Part shown: positions 33,701 through 43,275 of the stretch, one piece after another
How the letters are laid out: each line of letters opens with the position of its first letter
Numbering within the stretch: the first letter of the stretch is position 1
Source of the DNA: Strongylocentrotus droebachiensis
Taxonomy: Eukaryota > Echinodermata > Echinoidea > Camarodonta > Strongylocentrotidae
DNA: 64,000 nt
NCBI GenBank assembly: GCA_035222895.1
Contig: JAVYIG010001032.1
Coordinates: forward strand, 334,691 to 398,690
Direction of reading: 5' to 3'
The notes under the pieces: model-generated
Told to the model about the DNA's origin: nothing
Seen by the model: only the letters and a program-made list of their open reading frames with translations
The model's database searches: none
Translations under genes and position numbers: made by a program

Positions 33701-34428
33701 TGATTCTTTTTAAGTTTCTGTTGCAGTTGCAAAGTGAAGGACAAAGTTTAGTTAATATAAAGTCACAATGGGTCGAGTTTCTTGCAGACAGTTTTGACTA
33801 TGCAGGACTTGGGAACGTCTGGCGAGCTCAAGGAGAAGGATATAGTGCTGCCTGGATTATGAATACTATGAAAACCAGGCTTTCTGACATGTCTATTCAG
33901 GAATGGAGCGCAGCTACCTGGTCAAATCGTATTTGCACGAACTATAGGATGTTTAAGAATGAGTTGGTTTATGAAAAATACCTGCAGATATTATGTCAGA
34001 AGGAAGCAATAACTTTAAGTAAATTTAGATGCAGAACACATAGATTACCAGTTAATAAAGGTAGATTTGATGCAAATGTAGTAGATGATTTGCAATGCCC
34101 ACTCTGTACACCAACAGATATTGGTGATGAATTTCATTATATTTTTGTATGTCCATTCTTTCAAAATGAAAGAAAAATGTATTTACCAAATAACTTGTGT
34201 GGTAGTAGCTTAAGACCAAGTTCGTTGCACATGGATAAGGTTTTTAATACAGCTCACGCTTGCCAGCTAAAGAAATTAGCAAAATTTGTTAGAATCATTA
34301 TGTCATATTTTTCAAAAGATTCAAGGGTAGATGGTAATACTGTAAATGATAGCTCACAAATAAGCAATGTTGTTAGGCACACTCGTAGCGGTAGGAGGGT
34401 GAATTGCCCAGTTCGCCTTGATTTGTAA
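30772..34428 (+). CDS. LINE ORF2: endonuclease and reverse transcriptase
   Basis: 1218 codons, uninterrupted. An APE-type endonuclease occupies about residues 1-290: SLNVNGLKSK at the start, LTETK, and LLGDFNAR with D148/N150. The reverse transcriptase spans about 530-850: YRGITLLSCLGKL, EEQAGFR, FIDYKKAFD, GVRQGENLSPLLF, and the catalytic YADD at 782-785. A thumb/connection region follows (MVYGETGRGKIL). A C-terminal CCHC motif (C1109, C1112, H1122, C1127) is present, as in many non-LTR elements. It nicks target DNA and copies its own RNA at the nick. All key residues are kept, so the element was inserted recently. The clade is not assigned with confidence. Confidence 0.95.
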   Translation: MLSLNVNGLKSKLDTGLLDLYSRNFDIICLTETKTDTPDLLNTYLSEYKCHSIQKSSNKQQYGGFHGMCILMKKSIFECSTRIQPTLSESVIWVKVGSELLGFPFILGAIYLPCEGSIHYSHEVFDDLCNDIVDIKSKHNAPFCLLGDFNARTGMLDDFLDVDDFVDQSSLGACDGDLDMYDTDIFNSRSNNDTVVNNNGKKVIEMCQSFDLRIVNGRAGSDHTIGKYTCFNKNGGRSTVDYAIMSKRLFPLVKDFNVDIFDRCLSDVHCPIMLTLQSEDILNSDSLRNESREARTGLDKSNYLAFQWNSNSMLDFKQHTKDYSEVMHKYVDQLEADVNQEGIDIFYSHLCDMFLSTAKEVGVCKLKHHKKDGSKSGNSQSKQSQQPWFDTECRDARKEYLNVKNRWKRKVKLMRNSDVPVDSSNYDGAGKSYRNLLRCRKRLYFQDLNKSLRSLRTKNPKEYWQLLNGKNERKEKDIGNVSLKDFFNHFSRLSYKEVDEPEPPIVMQELSQENVCLDVPITLKEVDMMIKKLKNTKACGRDSIRNEFLKSCPLEILQVVVKFFNVVLDSGIVPTEWCIGIIIPIFKNKGENTNPDNYRGITLLSCLGKLFTSILNYRVTQFFEDESLLGEEQAGFRSNYSITDNVYVLKSIIDVYLKNSKRLYCAFIDYKKAFDLVDRAALWVKMFRMGVKGKIFNVIRNMYRCAKSCVANEGDMSSLFTCNIGVRQGENLSPLLFAIYLNDFQQSIGNSYKGLEFLNTIIKNKLPFDGIEIYKELFSLLYADDTIILAETPEELQKALNAVKDYCDTWHLTVNASKTKIVVFSRGKVRRIPEFVYDGGVLEVVYDFVYLGVTFNYNGNFKKAIAKQVTQARKAMYSMLVKAKRLHLSVDTQCHLFDHLVLPILLYGAEVWGYECIDQLEVFQRKFLRTILFVNKCTPDCMVYGETGRGKILDKIKCRMIGYWVRLVKGKQSKYSLILFKFLLQLQSEGQSLVNIKSQWVEFLADSFDYAGLGNVWRAQGEGYSAAWIMNTMKTRLSDMSIQEWSAATWSNRICTNYRMFKNELVYEKYLQILCQKEAITLSKFRCRTHRLPVNKGRFDANVVDDLQCPLCTPTDIGDEFHYIFVCPFFQNERKMYLPNNLCGSSLRPSSLHMDKVFNTAHACQLKKLAKFVRIIMSYFSKDSRVDGNTVNDSSQISNVVRHTRSGRRVNCPVRLDL

Positions 34429-34705
34429 ATATGTTTATTTGTATTATCACATGTTTATCATTGTTCATATTATCACATGTTTATTATTGTTCATATTATT
34501 GTTCATATTATCACATGTTTATTATTGTTCATCACATGTTTGTCTTTGTTTATATTATCTTATGTTTATCGATTTACATGTTATCACATGTTTATCATTG
34601 TTAAACTATTGTTATATTGATACTATGTTGTAAATATGTTTGTACTCTCATACCCCGAGAGGGGGTCGATAGAGTCAATAAAATCTTACAATCTTACAAT
34701 CTTAC

Positions 34706-34810
34706 CAAGGGATCCCAGGAACAATTTGTCGTTTTGGGGCAAGTATGCCATCAAATATTTACTATGTATAACTTTAAATAAGTTTTGAATTATGTCCAAA
34801 TTTAAAAGAG
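34706..34810. repeat. Diverged satellite remnant right of the LINE
   Basis: CAAGGGATCCCAGGAACAAT and the following GGGCAAGTATGCCATCAAAT and TTATGTCCAAATTTAAAAGAG align to the 180-bp monomer, continuing the monomer cut by the LINE. This shows that the LINE inserted into the last monomers of the array. Confidence 0.9.
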
Positions 34811-35204
34811 CCCACCCCCAAACCCCGGACAAAATGTCGCCGTAGCAATTATCGTGACTGTGCACCCCTGAAAATCCTTGGCCGATTCGCGAAGCCGTGG
34901 AAGCAGGCGAGTCCAATTTCTACAGCCCCGCGTAATACTGTATCCGATATAGCTAATCCTGCTAATGTTGGCTAGATTATTGGGCTGGCTTGTTGTGGGC
35001 TCGCGTATTGTTGGCCAACTTGACACAGGCTCAGTCTTCGATCAGACGTATACCGGTAGTCGTCGGTGGTGGAGCTGAGAGAATCAGCTGGAAAAGTCAC
35101 GTGATCTTACACATGGCTACTGCATGCAGATCTAGGAGCGCGCTGTACGTGATCACCTGATAAATCTTGTACGATCGATTGCATTGACAACTGTAACAAG
35201 CAAC
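34811..35204 (+). promoter_or_regulatory. Presumed promoter/5' UTR of the XTBD locus
   Basis: This moderately GC-rich region lies between the satellite remnant and the ATG at 35205. It contains a palindromic E-box (35097-35104) and GTACGTGATCAC near 35147. No TATA box was seen in a convincing place. The boundaries are inferred. Confidence 0.35.
35097..35104. promoter_or_regulatory. Palindromic E-box TCACGTGA
   Basis: The 8-bp palindrome is the preferred site of bHLH-zip factors such as USF/MITF/TFE types. It sits 100 bp before the start codon. One match of this length could be chance. Confidence 0.3.
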
Positions 35205-37631
35205 ATGGCGGACGGAACTGAAGAATTATCTGTGCTCGTCGAGAAGTTTCGGCTTATCAATGAGCCTAAAAATCACTGGGAGGCCAGGAAGAAATTCTTG
35301 TTGAATAATTGGGATGATTACCCGGAAATGCAGCTAGTTTCATTGTCGATGGTGTGGGCCAACATGCAGTTCGATGGCTGCAAGTAAGTACACCGAAGAC
35401 AACTATTTTTGCATTTTGGGCAGTGTTGCGCTGTTTGTACTGTGTACATGTGCATGAGTCCATGAGTGTGTCTATGACAAAGAGCTTGTGCTGTGTGAGT
35501 GAGTTTGTCCCACGTCCACTGCACTGCGCCGCGGCGGTCACGTCGTCAGTAAAGCCGTTAGCGCTAGTTCAGAAGCCTATCCAAAATTTGACCGGTATGT
35601 CCCACTAAATACCCCACTAAAACATACCCAAAATGAAGTAAATACTCATCAAACGTCCAAATAAAGCCAGGTCATGATTTCAAAGTCGTTGTGTTTCTTA
35701 GTCTTACCTGTTTCGTGTCAATTTTCTGATTTTTTGGGAAAAACGTTATAGCCTATTAGTAATCTACACTTTCTCACGGGTTTCACAGGAAACCGCTGCA
35801 CAATACAAGTGCATACAGATGGTGGGTTGCGGGCGCACGTGCGCCTGCATGAAGTTATCTACCGTAATGAGGATCTGACGGTACATGTACATACTAGTAA
35901 ATGTATTCACGGAGACGTGCTTGTAATTTGTAGATCTATCATGATTTGTATCATATTTTGTGCATGACATTTCACAAAATCATTTATGAACTAAAAAGCT
36001 TTGATACTATTTTCTGAATAATTTCTGAGCATATAAAGAAAACAATTAGTGGATAGTGAGGCGATGACGTCACAGACTCATGAGTGAGTTGCCAATTTGT
36101 CTAATGATTTTCAAAGTTTTTCATGTCATTAAAAATTCATAATTTTCTTATTAGTTATCCAAATTTGCTCAAACTTTTTTTGATTGGTTTGTCTGTTTTT
36201 TTCCTACTTCAATTGAAAGTAAGTCATTTTGGAGTGGACTTGCCCTATAATAAAAACTACGAGAGCACAATTGGAAAGACAACTACTCAAAATTATCGTA
36301 AGCAGATACATAACTTGGAGGAATAATACAATAGTTGTCCAAGAAAAGCCACAGAAATAGTGATTTTTAAGGAGTTACTATAGGTACAATCATTATATCG
36401 GAATGGGCCTGCTGATATGTCCGAATTACACGTTATTTGGTTTCTAGCCTCGTGTTCTAACACGAGGCTACAAACCAAATAACGCCCTCTACGGTAAAAA
36501 GCAGTATAACAAAGGATTCGAGTATTTGCAGCAAGCCCCTTGCGATAAAAATGTACCCAGTTACTCCTCGATTATCACAATTTCTTTGGCATTTCTTGGG
36601 CGATTATTGAATTCTTTGTCCAAGTTATTTATCTGATTATCGTAATTTTGAGCAGTAGTTGTCTTTCCAATTGTGCTCTCGTAGTTTTTAATGATTTTTT
36701 TTCTCGTTACGATCACGTCTTTGTTTGGGTTCGTTCTGGCACGCATTACAGCTAACAAGGAGCACTGCGCATTTTTCCGAGACTAGTCTGAACTTGCCTT
36801 GCAACAGCTATTTGATCGAAACTTCTTGTGATTACCAAGTAATTTCCAGCTTTTAAAAGAAGCATGCGGTGTTCAAAATCAAAGAAAAAAAAAAACTATT
36901 TTGTTTTTAAAAATTATTCGATCGGTATGTTGTAAAGGAGAACTTTTTAGAAAGCCGTTTTATTATTCAAACATGAATGTTTTTTGACCCGATTTATTCA
37001 ACCTGCATGAATCAAAATGGCGGCTCGATCGTTGTCTTTCGATTTTTGCTCCAGTTTTTTAACTTTTAGAAGCACGATAATGGCACTAAACATCGCCAAT
37101 CATGGATAAAAAATAATGTCAAATGGAAGAATATACCGATCTGTGCCGAGGTATGCATGTGTTGATTTATTTTACTGATAAAAAAAGTCACTTTTAAGGG
37201 ACATACTGATGATATGCGCTTTTTATAGAGGCAAGTGACAAATCCTGCGAGCTGATTTCGGGACACCGGGTCCCGATCGGTGCAAGGCCGTCGGGACCCG
37301 GTTTATGAAAATCCCGACATGACTCAGGCCTAATTTTAGGTTTTGTTTACCTTCTGCTTCGTTTACACACGGAGGTATGAGTGCCCATTAAGGCTAAGTG
37401 ATACCCCCCCCCCCACCCCCCCAAAAAAAAATCTATGTGGAATCCGACCGGACGCAGGTGATGTGACCACTCCTAGGTAGCATTCGCCCACGTAGAAAAA
37501 ATGGCAAGAGTGTATGAAAATATTCTTATTCTCCCTTCTGTCTTTTCAATCTGCAACATAGGTACAATCCTGAACTTATGGAAAGGGTTGGAGAGCTTGC
37601 TGCAGGGATTGAAGTGACTCCTTCACATTGA
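35205..37631 (+). CDS. XTBD-only protein, CDKN2AIPNL-like (short isoform by alternative last exon)
   Basis: Exons 35205-35383 and 37562-37631. The acceptor TCTGCAACATAG (37550-37561) follows a long pyrimidine tract. The phase is right: GCK-YNPELMERVGELAAGIEV, then TPSH and TGA at 37629-37631. The product is 82 aa, a complete XTBD and nothing else, as in CDKN2AIPNL (about 116 aa in humans), which binds XRN2. An AATAAA lies 81 bp after the stop, so the exon can end a transcript. Its sequence is parallel to the start of the long exon (YSPDLMDRVRDMAAGI), so the two are duplicated, mutually exclusive ends of the domain. Splicing is predicted, not shown. Confidence 0.75.
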
Positions 37632-39620
37632 TGTCTGGATTGCATGCCTCCGATTGGGCCCAACTAAGATCGGAGAAATCCCACCATTCAGACTGCACCA
37701 AACTTAATTGAAATAAAAACACTAATTAAAATGTAGTAAGAAGTTGAATCAAGACAATCTTTTGAATATGTCAATTTTGAAAGCCCGAACTGAAAATATG
37801 GAATCGTCATGTTATCTTCAAGAAAATTGGGTGATGAATCCCTCTGATATTCCATCATTTTCACTCCACAACACTGGACTGATAATGGTTTGTCTTGTCT
37901 CATTTCTTGAAGATACTCCCCTGACCTCATGGACAGAGTGCGGGACATGGCAGCCGGAATCTCTGCTCAACCCTCTACGACAACATCAACATTATCATCC
38001 AAAGTAAGACCTCAAGAGCCTGCCCTTCTTACAGCATCTTCATGTAGAATACAAGGCCAGCAACCAAATGAAACGCACTTGATCAACTCTACAAGCCAGC
38101 ATCCTATGTCACTTGGTGGCGTCGAGGCTAGCAGTAGCGAGAAGACGGCAGAGTCTAGGGAACCTTCTTCAGCCAAGGATGTCACTGGGGATCATATAGT
38201 TATCAGCAAAGACACTCTTCTTTTTTCACTCTACCCATCAGATGGTAATCCAAAGTTTGATAAATTGGTTAAACTATGTAGCAAAATCAAAGAGAAAGCT
38301 GTAAGAGGAAAGACGGATAAGCAAATCATAACGATGCTTTGGACTCTCCTGAATCAGCCAGATTGTCATAACCGATATGAATATCAACAAATTAATGAAG
38401 ATAAGCAAGTACAATCCTGGAAGACGTATTTCTTGATAGGGAAGACATTGTGTGCTTCTAATGTTTCTAGCTCAAAGAAAGCAGGAAAGGAAAAGGCAGT
38501 GATGTTGTTGATATCATTGGTGAAAGAGCACAATGTTATTGTGCTTCAAGAAAGTTGTAAGAAGGAAGCCGGTAAGCTGGGCTTTGTATATGAAATGGTC
38601 TACATGAACGACAAACCTCCACAAGGGTGTATGGCAAGCACTAACCTAGATCTCAATCAAGAGCAGGATGAGGATCCAACTATTCCCTCAGCGGAAGCAG
38701 ATTTTCAGATTGAAGATCAGAAGAGAATATCTGCAGAATCCATCTTAGAATCCCTACCGCATCAGTTTGCAACACACGATCTGAATTCCTTTATTTTCGC
38801 AGCTCCCAAGCTACGTGGCTTTGTCTTATACGAGTCAAGAGAAGACCAGGAAAAGCTTGGATATTTTAATCCTGTTAGTACCATTGTCAACTCATGCTCT
38901 ATGTGTAAAGTACCATGCGAGTTTGCTTCAGAAAGATGTGAAGTTGGTTTGAGCACGGAGGGAATTGTTTGCACTGTATTCATCTCCCATGAAAGGGTTG
39001 CTACAGGCCTTGCCCTTGGGAGCCGAGAAGCGAAGCATCTTGCTGCTCACCATGCAATCAGGGCTCTCAAGATGACCAACCCTGTCCTGGTGAAGACCAT
39101 GACAGGAGATGGTACTGAAGTCAATAGGAATGAGCTGACTGATGGTCCATCCAAAGAAGTAATGCTTCCAGAGACCAATGTTGGCCACAAGCTCCTGAAG
39201 ATGATGGGTTGGAAGGGGGAAGGGGCTGGTCTTGGTAAGAGGGAGGATGGAATAACAAACCCTGTCAAAGCTACTGGGTCTGGTTCCAAGACCAAAGAAG
39301 GTCTTGGCTGTGACATGGCAAGCTTGAGAAACCCACATACGAAGCGGCTGGAAGACCGTAAGGTCTGGGAGTACCTGCAAGAGTTTGCCCGGTCAGATCG
39401 TGAAGATGAACTGGTCTTTACCTCTGAGCTCAGCATAGATGAGAGGAAAAGGATACATGGCATAGCTCTTAAGCTAGGATTAAAGAGCAAGTCTAGGGGG
39501 AAAGGGGACTCGAGGTATTTGATTGTAGGAAGAAAGTGGAGTGTTGATAAGTTGGTTCAAGCTGTAGAAGAGAAGGGAGGTAGCATGGGAGGCTATGAGT
39601 TACATGGTCCACCATTATGA
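35205..39620 (+). CDS. NKRF: NKRF-like protein: XTBD, dsRBD-like, G-patch, R3H (long isoform)
   Basis: Exons 35205-35383 and 37913-39620. The ATG in AACATGG is chosen as the start. The donor AA|GTAAGT (35384) joins the acceptor TTTCTTGAAG|A (37911-37912) in phase, giving GCK-YSPDLMDRVRDMAAGI. The product is 628 aa. XTBD, about 5-75 (WEARKKFLL, LVSLSMVWANMQFDGC), is the XRN2-binding domain of NKRF/CDKN2AIP proteins. A dsRBD-like segment lies at about 229-269, a second at 386-446 (CTVFISHERVATG, KHLAAHHAIRAL), the G-patch at about 482-526 (KMMGWKGEGAGLG) and R3H at about 543-610. In vertebrates NKRF recruits XRN2 and activates the helicase DHX15 in pre-rRNA processing; nucleolar action is inferred. 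It shares exon 1 with the short isoform. The 2.5-kb intron holds a foldback element. It is convergent with the EXD1-like gene. Confidence 0.9.
36252..36689. mobile_element. Foldback element in intron 1 of the XTBD locus
   Basis: Left arm 36252-36369 and right arm about 36567-36689 are reverse complements with scattered mismatches. They share AAAAACTACGAGAGCACAAT and TGGAAAGACAACTACT. Arms of about 120 bp enclose about 200 bp that itself holds a palindrome (36431-36484). It is non-coding, a MITE-like element. Confidence 0.75.
36431..36484. repeat. 54-bp near-perfect palindrome
   Basis: Two 26-bp arms (CGTTATTTGGTTTCTAGCCT... and its complement) are separated by CT, with one mismatch. It can form a hairpin in RNA or a cruciform in DNA. 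It sits at the centre of the larger inverted repeat. Confidence 0.9.
37712..37717 (+). terminator. Poly(A) signal AATAAA of the short isoform
   Basis: A canonical hexamer lies 81 bp downstream of the short-isoform stop and about 195 bp before the long exon. It supports premature polyadenylation as the switch between the two products. Confidence 0.55.
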
Positions 39621-40463
39621 TATTATTACATGTGAACTACAATTTTATACAAAGTAATGGATTTTCTATTCCAGAATTTGCCCCTTTTACTGACAGGTTT
39701 GATCCTCTTTTATTATCTGTTCCCAACACATTGTGGTATACATGTACATGTTTCCTTGGTACACTGGGCAATACATTGTACCACCTTAGACTGATAAAAT
39801 TTGCTCTGATTTTGGACCAGTATTCTCCACTAGCTACATGTATCTAAACAATGTTGTAACACTTATTCTGACATCAGCAGTGTCCCGTTCATTGTCCAGT
39901 TTTAATTGTTAAAGTTTTACCCTCTGTATGAAAACCATTCAATATTTAAAGTGTTTCAAATTCGAGAATGGATGAAATGGGGTAAGGGTGTGATCCATTC
40001 CTAATGTCTCGGTCATAAGTTTAGCTGTAAATGAACAACCATTGCTCTTTTAACCAACCTATTTCAGTAAGGATGTGCATCTTACTAGTGATTAAAGTAT
40101 TTTTACTGGGTCTTTGCGCTACCTGTTATTCAATTCTCCAGTATTTGTCCAGTAATCCATCTTTCGTTTCAACCAGGATGTACACAGGAAGCTTTTATAC
40201 ATGTACAGTGTACATGTAAACTCAATGAGATGAGCTTGTGTTGTTTTCTATAGACTAGCGACTCTGTGTTGCCTGACTTGAGAGTTGAGAGATTAGGCAG
40301 ATGTGCTTTTATTTGTGAACTTCAAAGTCCCTTTTATCTGAGTACCAGTACTAGACTAACTAGAGGGTTTTTGATTGCATGTTAACTAAGGAAGCTGAGT
40401 TTATGTAAGTTTGGTAAACTACATTGTACCTAATGCTAAATATATTACTCATTGCGGATATAG
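39621..40463 (+). other. 3' UTR/downstream region of the NKRF-like gene
   Basis: AT-rich and non-coding after TGA at 39618-39620. The transcript end is not evident; ATTAAA at about 41761 and AATAAA at about 42196 are candidates further on. Confidence 0.4.
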
Positions 40464-41013
40464 TATCGAAAGTAATATCGCTAGTGATATTCGTTTGTCT
40501 CGCAATGTGGTCAATAAGGAATCTAAAAGATCATGACGTTTCGTATGCTACTGCGATACTTCGTCAGGTGATAAAAACTATTGTAATCAAGGGTATTTTA
40601 TACTTTACGGGAGGATCGGCGGAGCGGTCTATAATTCAATCGGTCAACAACGGACGTTTTCAACAACGGTCGATTCCATTCAGCAGACGGCCCGAGCCAG
40701 CGGCCCGTTGATTGGTTGAGTACCGTATGCGTCGGCCAATAGGCCTGGTGCATCAGCCGAACCAGCGGCCTTGTTGATTGGTCAATCACCGTGTGCGTCG
40801 ACCAATAGGCATTGGGCGTTATTGTTCCAATTATTGATCGAATTATAGACCGCTCCGCCGGTCCGACCGTAAAGTATAAAATACCCTTGCTTACAATAGT
40901 TTTTATCACCTGACGAAGTATCGCAGTAGCATACGAAACGTCGTGATCTTTTAGATTCCTTATTGACCACATTGCGAGACAAACGAATATCACTAGCGAT
41001 ATTACTTTCGATA
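40464..41013. mobile_element. Foldback element with ~180-bp arms
   Basis: Left arm (about 40464-40645) and right arm (about 40840-41013) are near-identical inverted copies beginning TATCGAAAGTAATATCGCTA. The centre holds a direct repeat of about 70 bp (TTGATTGGT, CCAATAGGC). ACATTGTACCT occurs on both sides (about 40422-40432 and 41013-41023), but a stretch of about 30 bp separates it from the left arm. Reading frames on both strands are mirror images and not genes. It probably lies in the 3' UTR or just past it. Confidence 0.8.
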
Positions 41014-43034
41014 CATTGTACCTGTTAGCAAAGTTATTTACTGTACCCTGTTCCATTTAAGAGCTAAGAATATCTGATTGTAGGAAATTTCTGTTTTTAT
41101 CATAAATTTCTTCAAGTCAGTAGGTCTCATTTTTTATTCAGCCATTTTGAAACCCATGAAGATAAAATATAGAAACATTGACATTTGAGTACCGGTAGGT
41201 AACATGTTTTGTGCTAGATAGCAAATCCTGATCAAGAATGTAAATGCTAGTATGCTACACTATGAATTTTTAACTTTTTTCTTTTTCTTCTCTGGATTCC
41301 CGTTTTGTAGAAACTTTTTTGATGTGGGAATTATTTCAAAGATTCAGCATTGAATAGAATGAAGATTAATATCCCAATCCTGAAGAGTTTATTTATGATA
41401 ATTTTTTTTTCAAATCTAGAGTCATTACAGCACCAAGAGTATGTTTTTTTCTGAAAGGAGTGCAGGCACTATCAATAATTCTCTTTTAATGAAGGGATGA
41501 AATGGTGTCAATGTGTATTCTCGTCTACTCATAAGTGAGACATTATCCCATTATTTATTAAAGAAAGTTGTTTTCCATGTTCACTTTAGACAACTTGTTG
41601 CTGACATTTTAGAAATTTCTTTTCAGAATTTTGTTATAACTGAAATGTTCATCCATGAAAAAGCATAAACAATTTGTTTCATTTGTCTGCTGTTTGATGT
41701 TATCATATTGATTCAGAATTTGTTTGGAATAATGTTTTTGTAAAATAACCTGCTTTTTGCATTAAAATGTTATTAACTTTATTCTTGTATCTTATATTTT
41801 GTAAATTGAATGATGCCTGTATTGTTGAATAGGTGCAATATAGTGTTAACCCATAATCTTGTAATTTTGAAGTAAACACATCAAGGTTTTATTCTCTTTC
41901 TTTCTCTCTCTCTCTCTTGTATGATGTTAGCACTATATTGCACCACAACCCCATCAATTTCCTATATATACAAGTAAAGGAGAGGAACAGTTTCTTTATA
42001 TTTCATGGGAGATATTAATATGCAAATGCAAGAGACAGACAGATAGAGACGGAAGAGAGAGAGAGAGAGATAAGGGGTAATAAAAAGGAATGAAAGAAAA
42101 AAGAAAGAGAGAGAGAAAAATATAGGAAAAAGGAGAGAGAGCTTCCAATCATATCATGAGATGTTATTAGAGAGAGTTATACCGGTACAGCGGTACTTGA
42201 AATAAAGATGAGACTGGAAGAGAGAGAGAGAGAGATAATGAGATGGGCAGTTGTTCCTACATATAACATAAACCCAAAACATTCATTCCTTGAGACAAAA
42301 GAAATGGTACATCACCCCAAAATCCATGATTTTCATCATCACCACAGTAATCTCACAATACACAAACAAATAATATGTGTTGAATCCAATAGAATCAACA
42401 TCTTGTGACAATCATTTCAATAAAAAACATTTTATTTACAATAAAAAACATTTTATTTACAATAAAAAACAACACATGTACATGAATATGTAAACGCAAA
42501 ACTACAAACATCAATGCTTTTGACTTCTCACATAGAAATCGATTGAAATGACACAAGCCACCCAAATACTTCAACCCTAATACTTGTACATGTACCCTTT
42601 GGCAAAAGAACTGGCTATATAAGTGTGAATATTACTTGAGATTCATGCACTAGTGTAAAAAAAGAGGAAAAAAAGAACACGCACAGATAAAATATTGGGA
42701 TATAGAGATGTTGACAAATAAGGCTAGCATCATGGAAGATTTTGTTCCAATTATATTTATATGTAGCATTATGGAAGATGCTCCCTGCATAGTACATTCA
42801 GCTTTATTTGCATGAAGAATGGTTTTAAATCTATGAAGTAACTACAGAAATCCTAAATTTGTGTGATTATCTTATAACACATTTCACAAAATGATGAAAC
42901 AAATCTCTGGACTTCAAAAGTGCCTTAATACCACATTGCAGTCATAATATTTCCATATGGCATTTGGCCTATGTGACACTAAAATCAAATTGGTTTGTCC
43001 GTGTATAATCAAGCAACCTTCTAATACACGGGCA
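41014..43034. other. Intergenic region between the convergent genes
   Basis: It contains a (CT)n tract (41898-41918), purine microsatellites (42040-42070, 42105-42145, 42216-42236) and a short duplicated AATAAAAAACATTTTATTTAC (42418-42463). No gene was seen. Confidence 0.5.
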
Positions 43035-43275
43035 TAATTATAATAATAGTAATAATAGGCATTTCTATAGCGCCGTCTATCTAGATAATTCTATTCCGAG
43101 GCGCATTTATTATTACCCTGACTTTAGCCTAGCTGCCGTTTAAACAGCGCTCCAGCATTTCAAGGAATTACTTCCTGCCAGGTACCCATTTACATCACCT
43201 GGGTTGAGTGTGGCAAATGTAGATCAATGTCTTGCCAAAGGACATTAGTGCAACAGCGGGACTCGAATATCTTTA
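43035..43275 (-). mobile_element. SINE copy lacking most of its tRNA head
   Basis: It shares with 61120-61432 the tail TATAGCGCC, the block CAGGTACCCATTTACATCAC, and AATGTAGATCAATGTCTTGC CAAAGGACATTAGTGC. Only the B-box end of the tRNA head (GCGGGACTCGAAT) remains. Minus orientation; (AAT)n tail at 43035-43055. Confidence 0.75.

Larger units (their letters stand above)
30181..34705 (+). mobile_element. 5'-truncated LINE inserted at the satellite edge
   Basis: Satellite sequence stops at about 30180 and resumes, diverged, at 34706. Between them lie a truncated ORF1, a 57-bp spacer built of a 9-bp TTTCAAATC repeat, a complete ORF2, a 3' UTR of TTATCACATGTTTAT-type repeats (34430-34600) and a tail of about three AATCTTAC units (34681-34705). 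A microsatellite-like tail instead of poly(A) fits CR1/L2-type elements. No clear target duplication was found. Confidence 0.9.

Noticed and set aside
35184..35204. Start of the XTBD protein seven codons further upstream
   Set aside because: The ATG at 35205 has a much better context (AACATGG) and gives the usual short N-terminus of XTBD proteins.
38928..39490. Minus-strand frames of about 150 codons
   Set aside because: Antisense shadows of the G-patch/R3H coding exon.
40424..41056. Two similar proteins on opposite strands
   Set aside because: They are mirror translations of the two arms of a foldback element, not genes.
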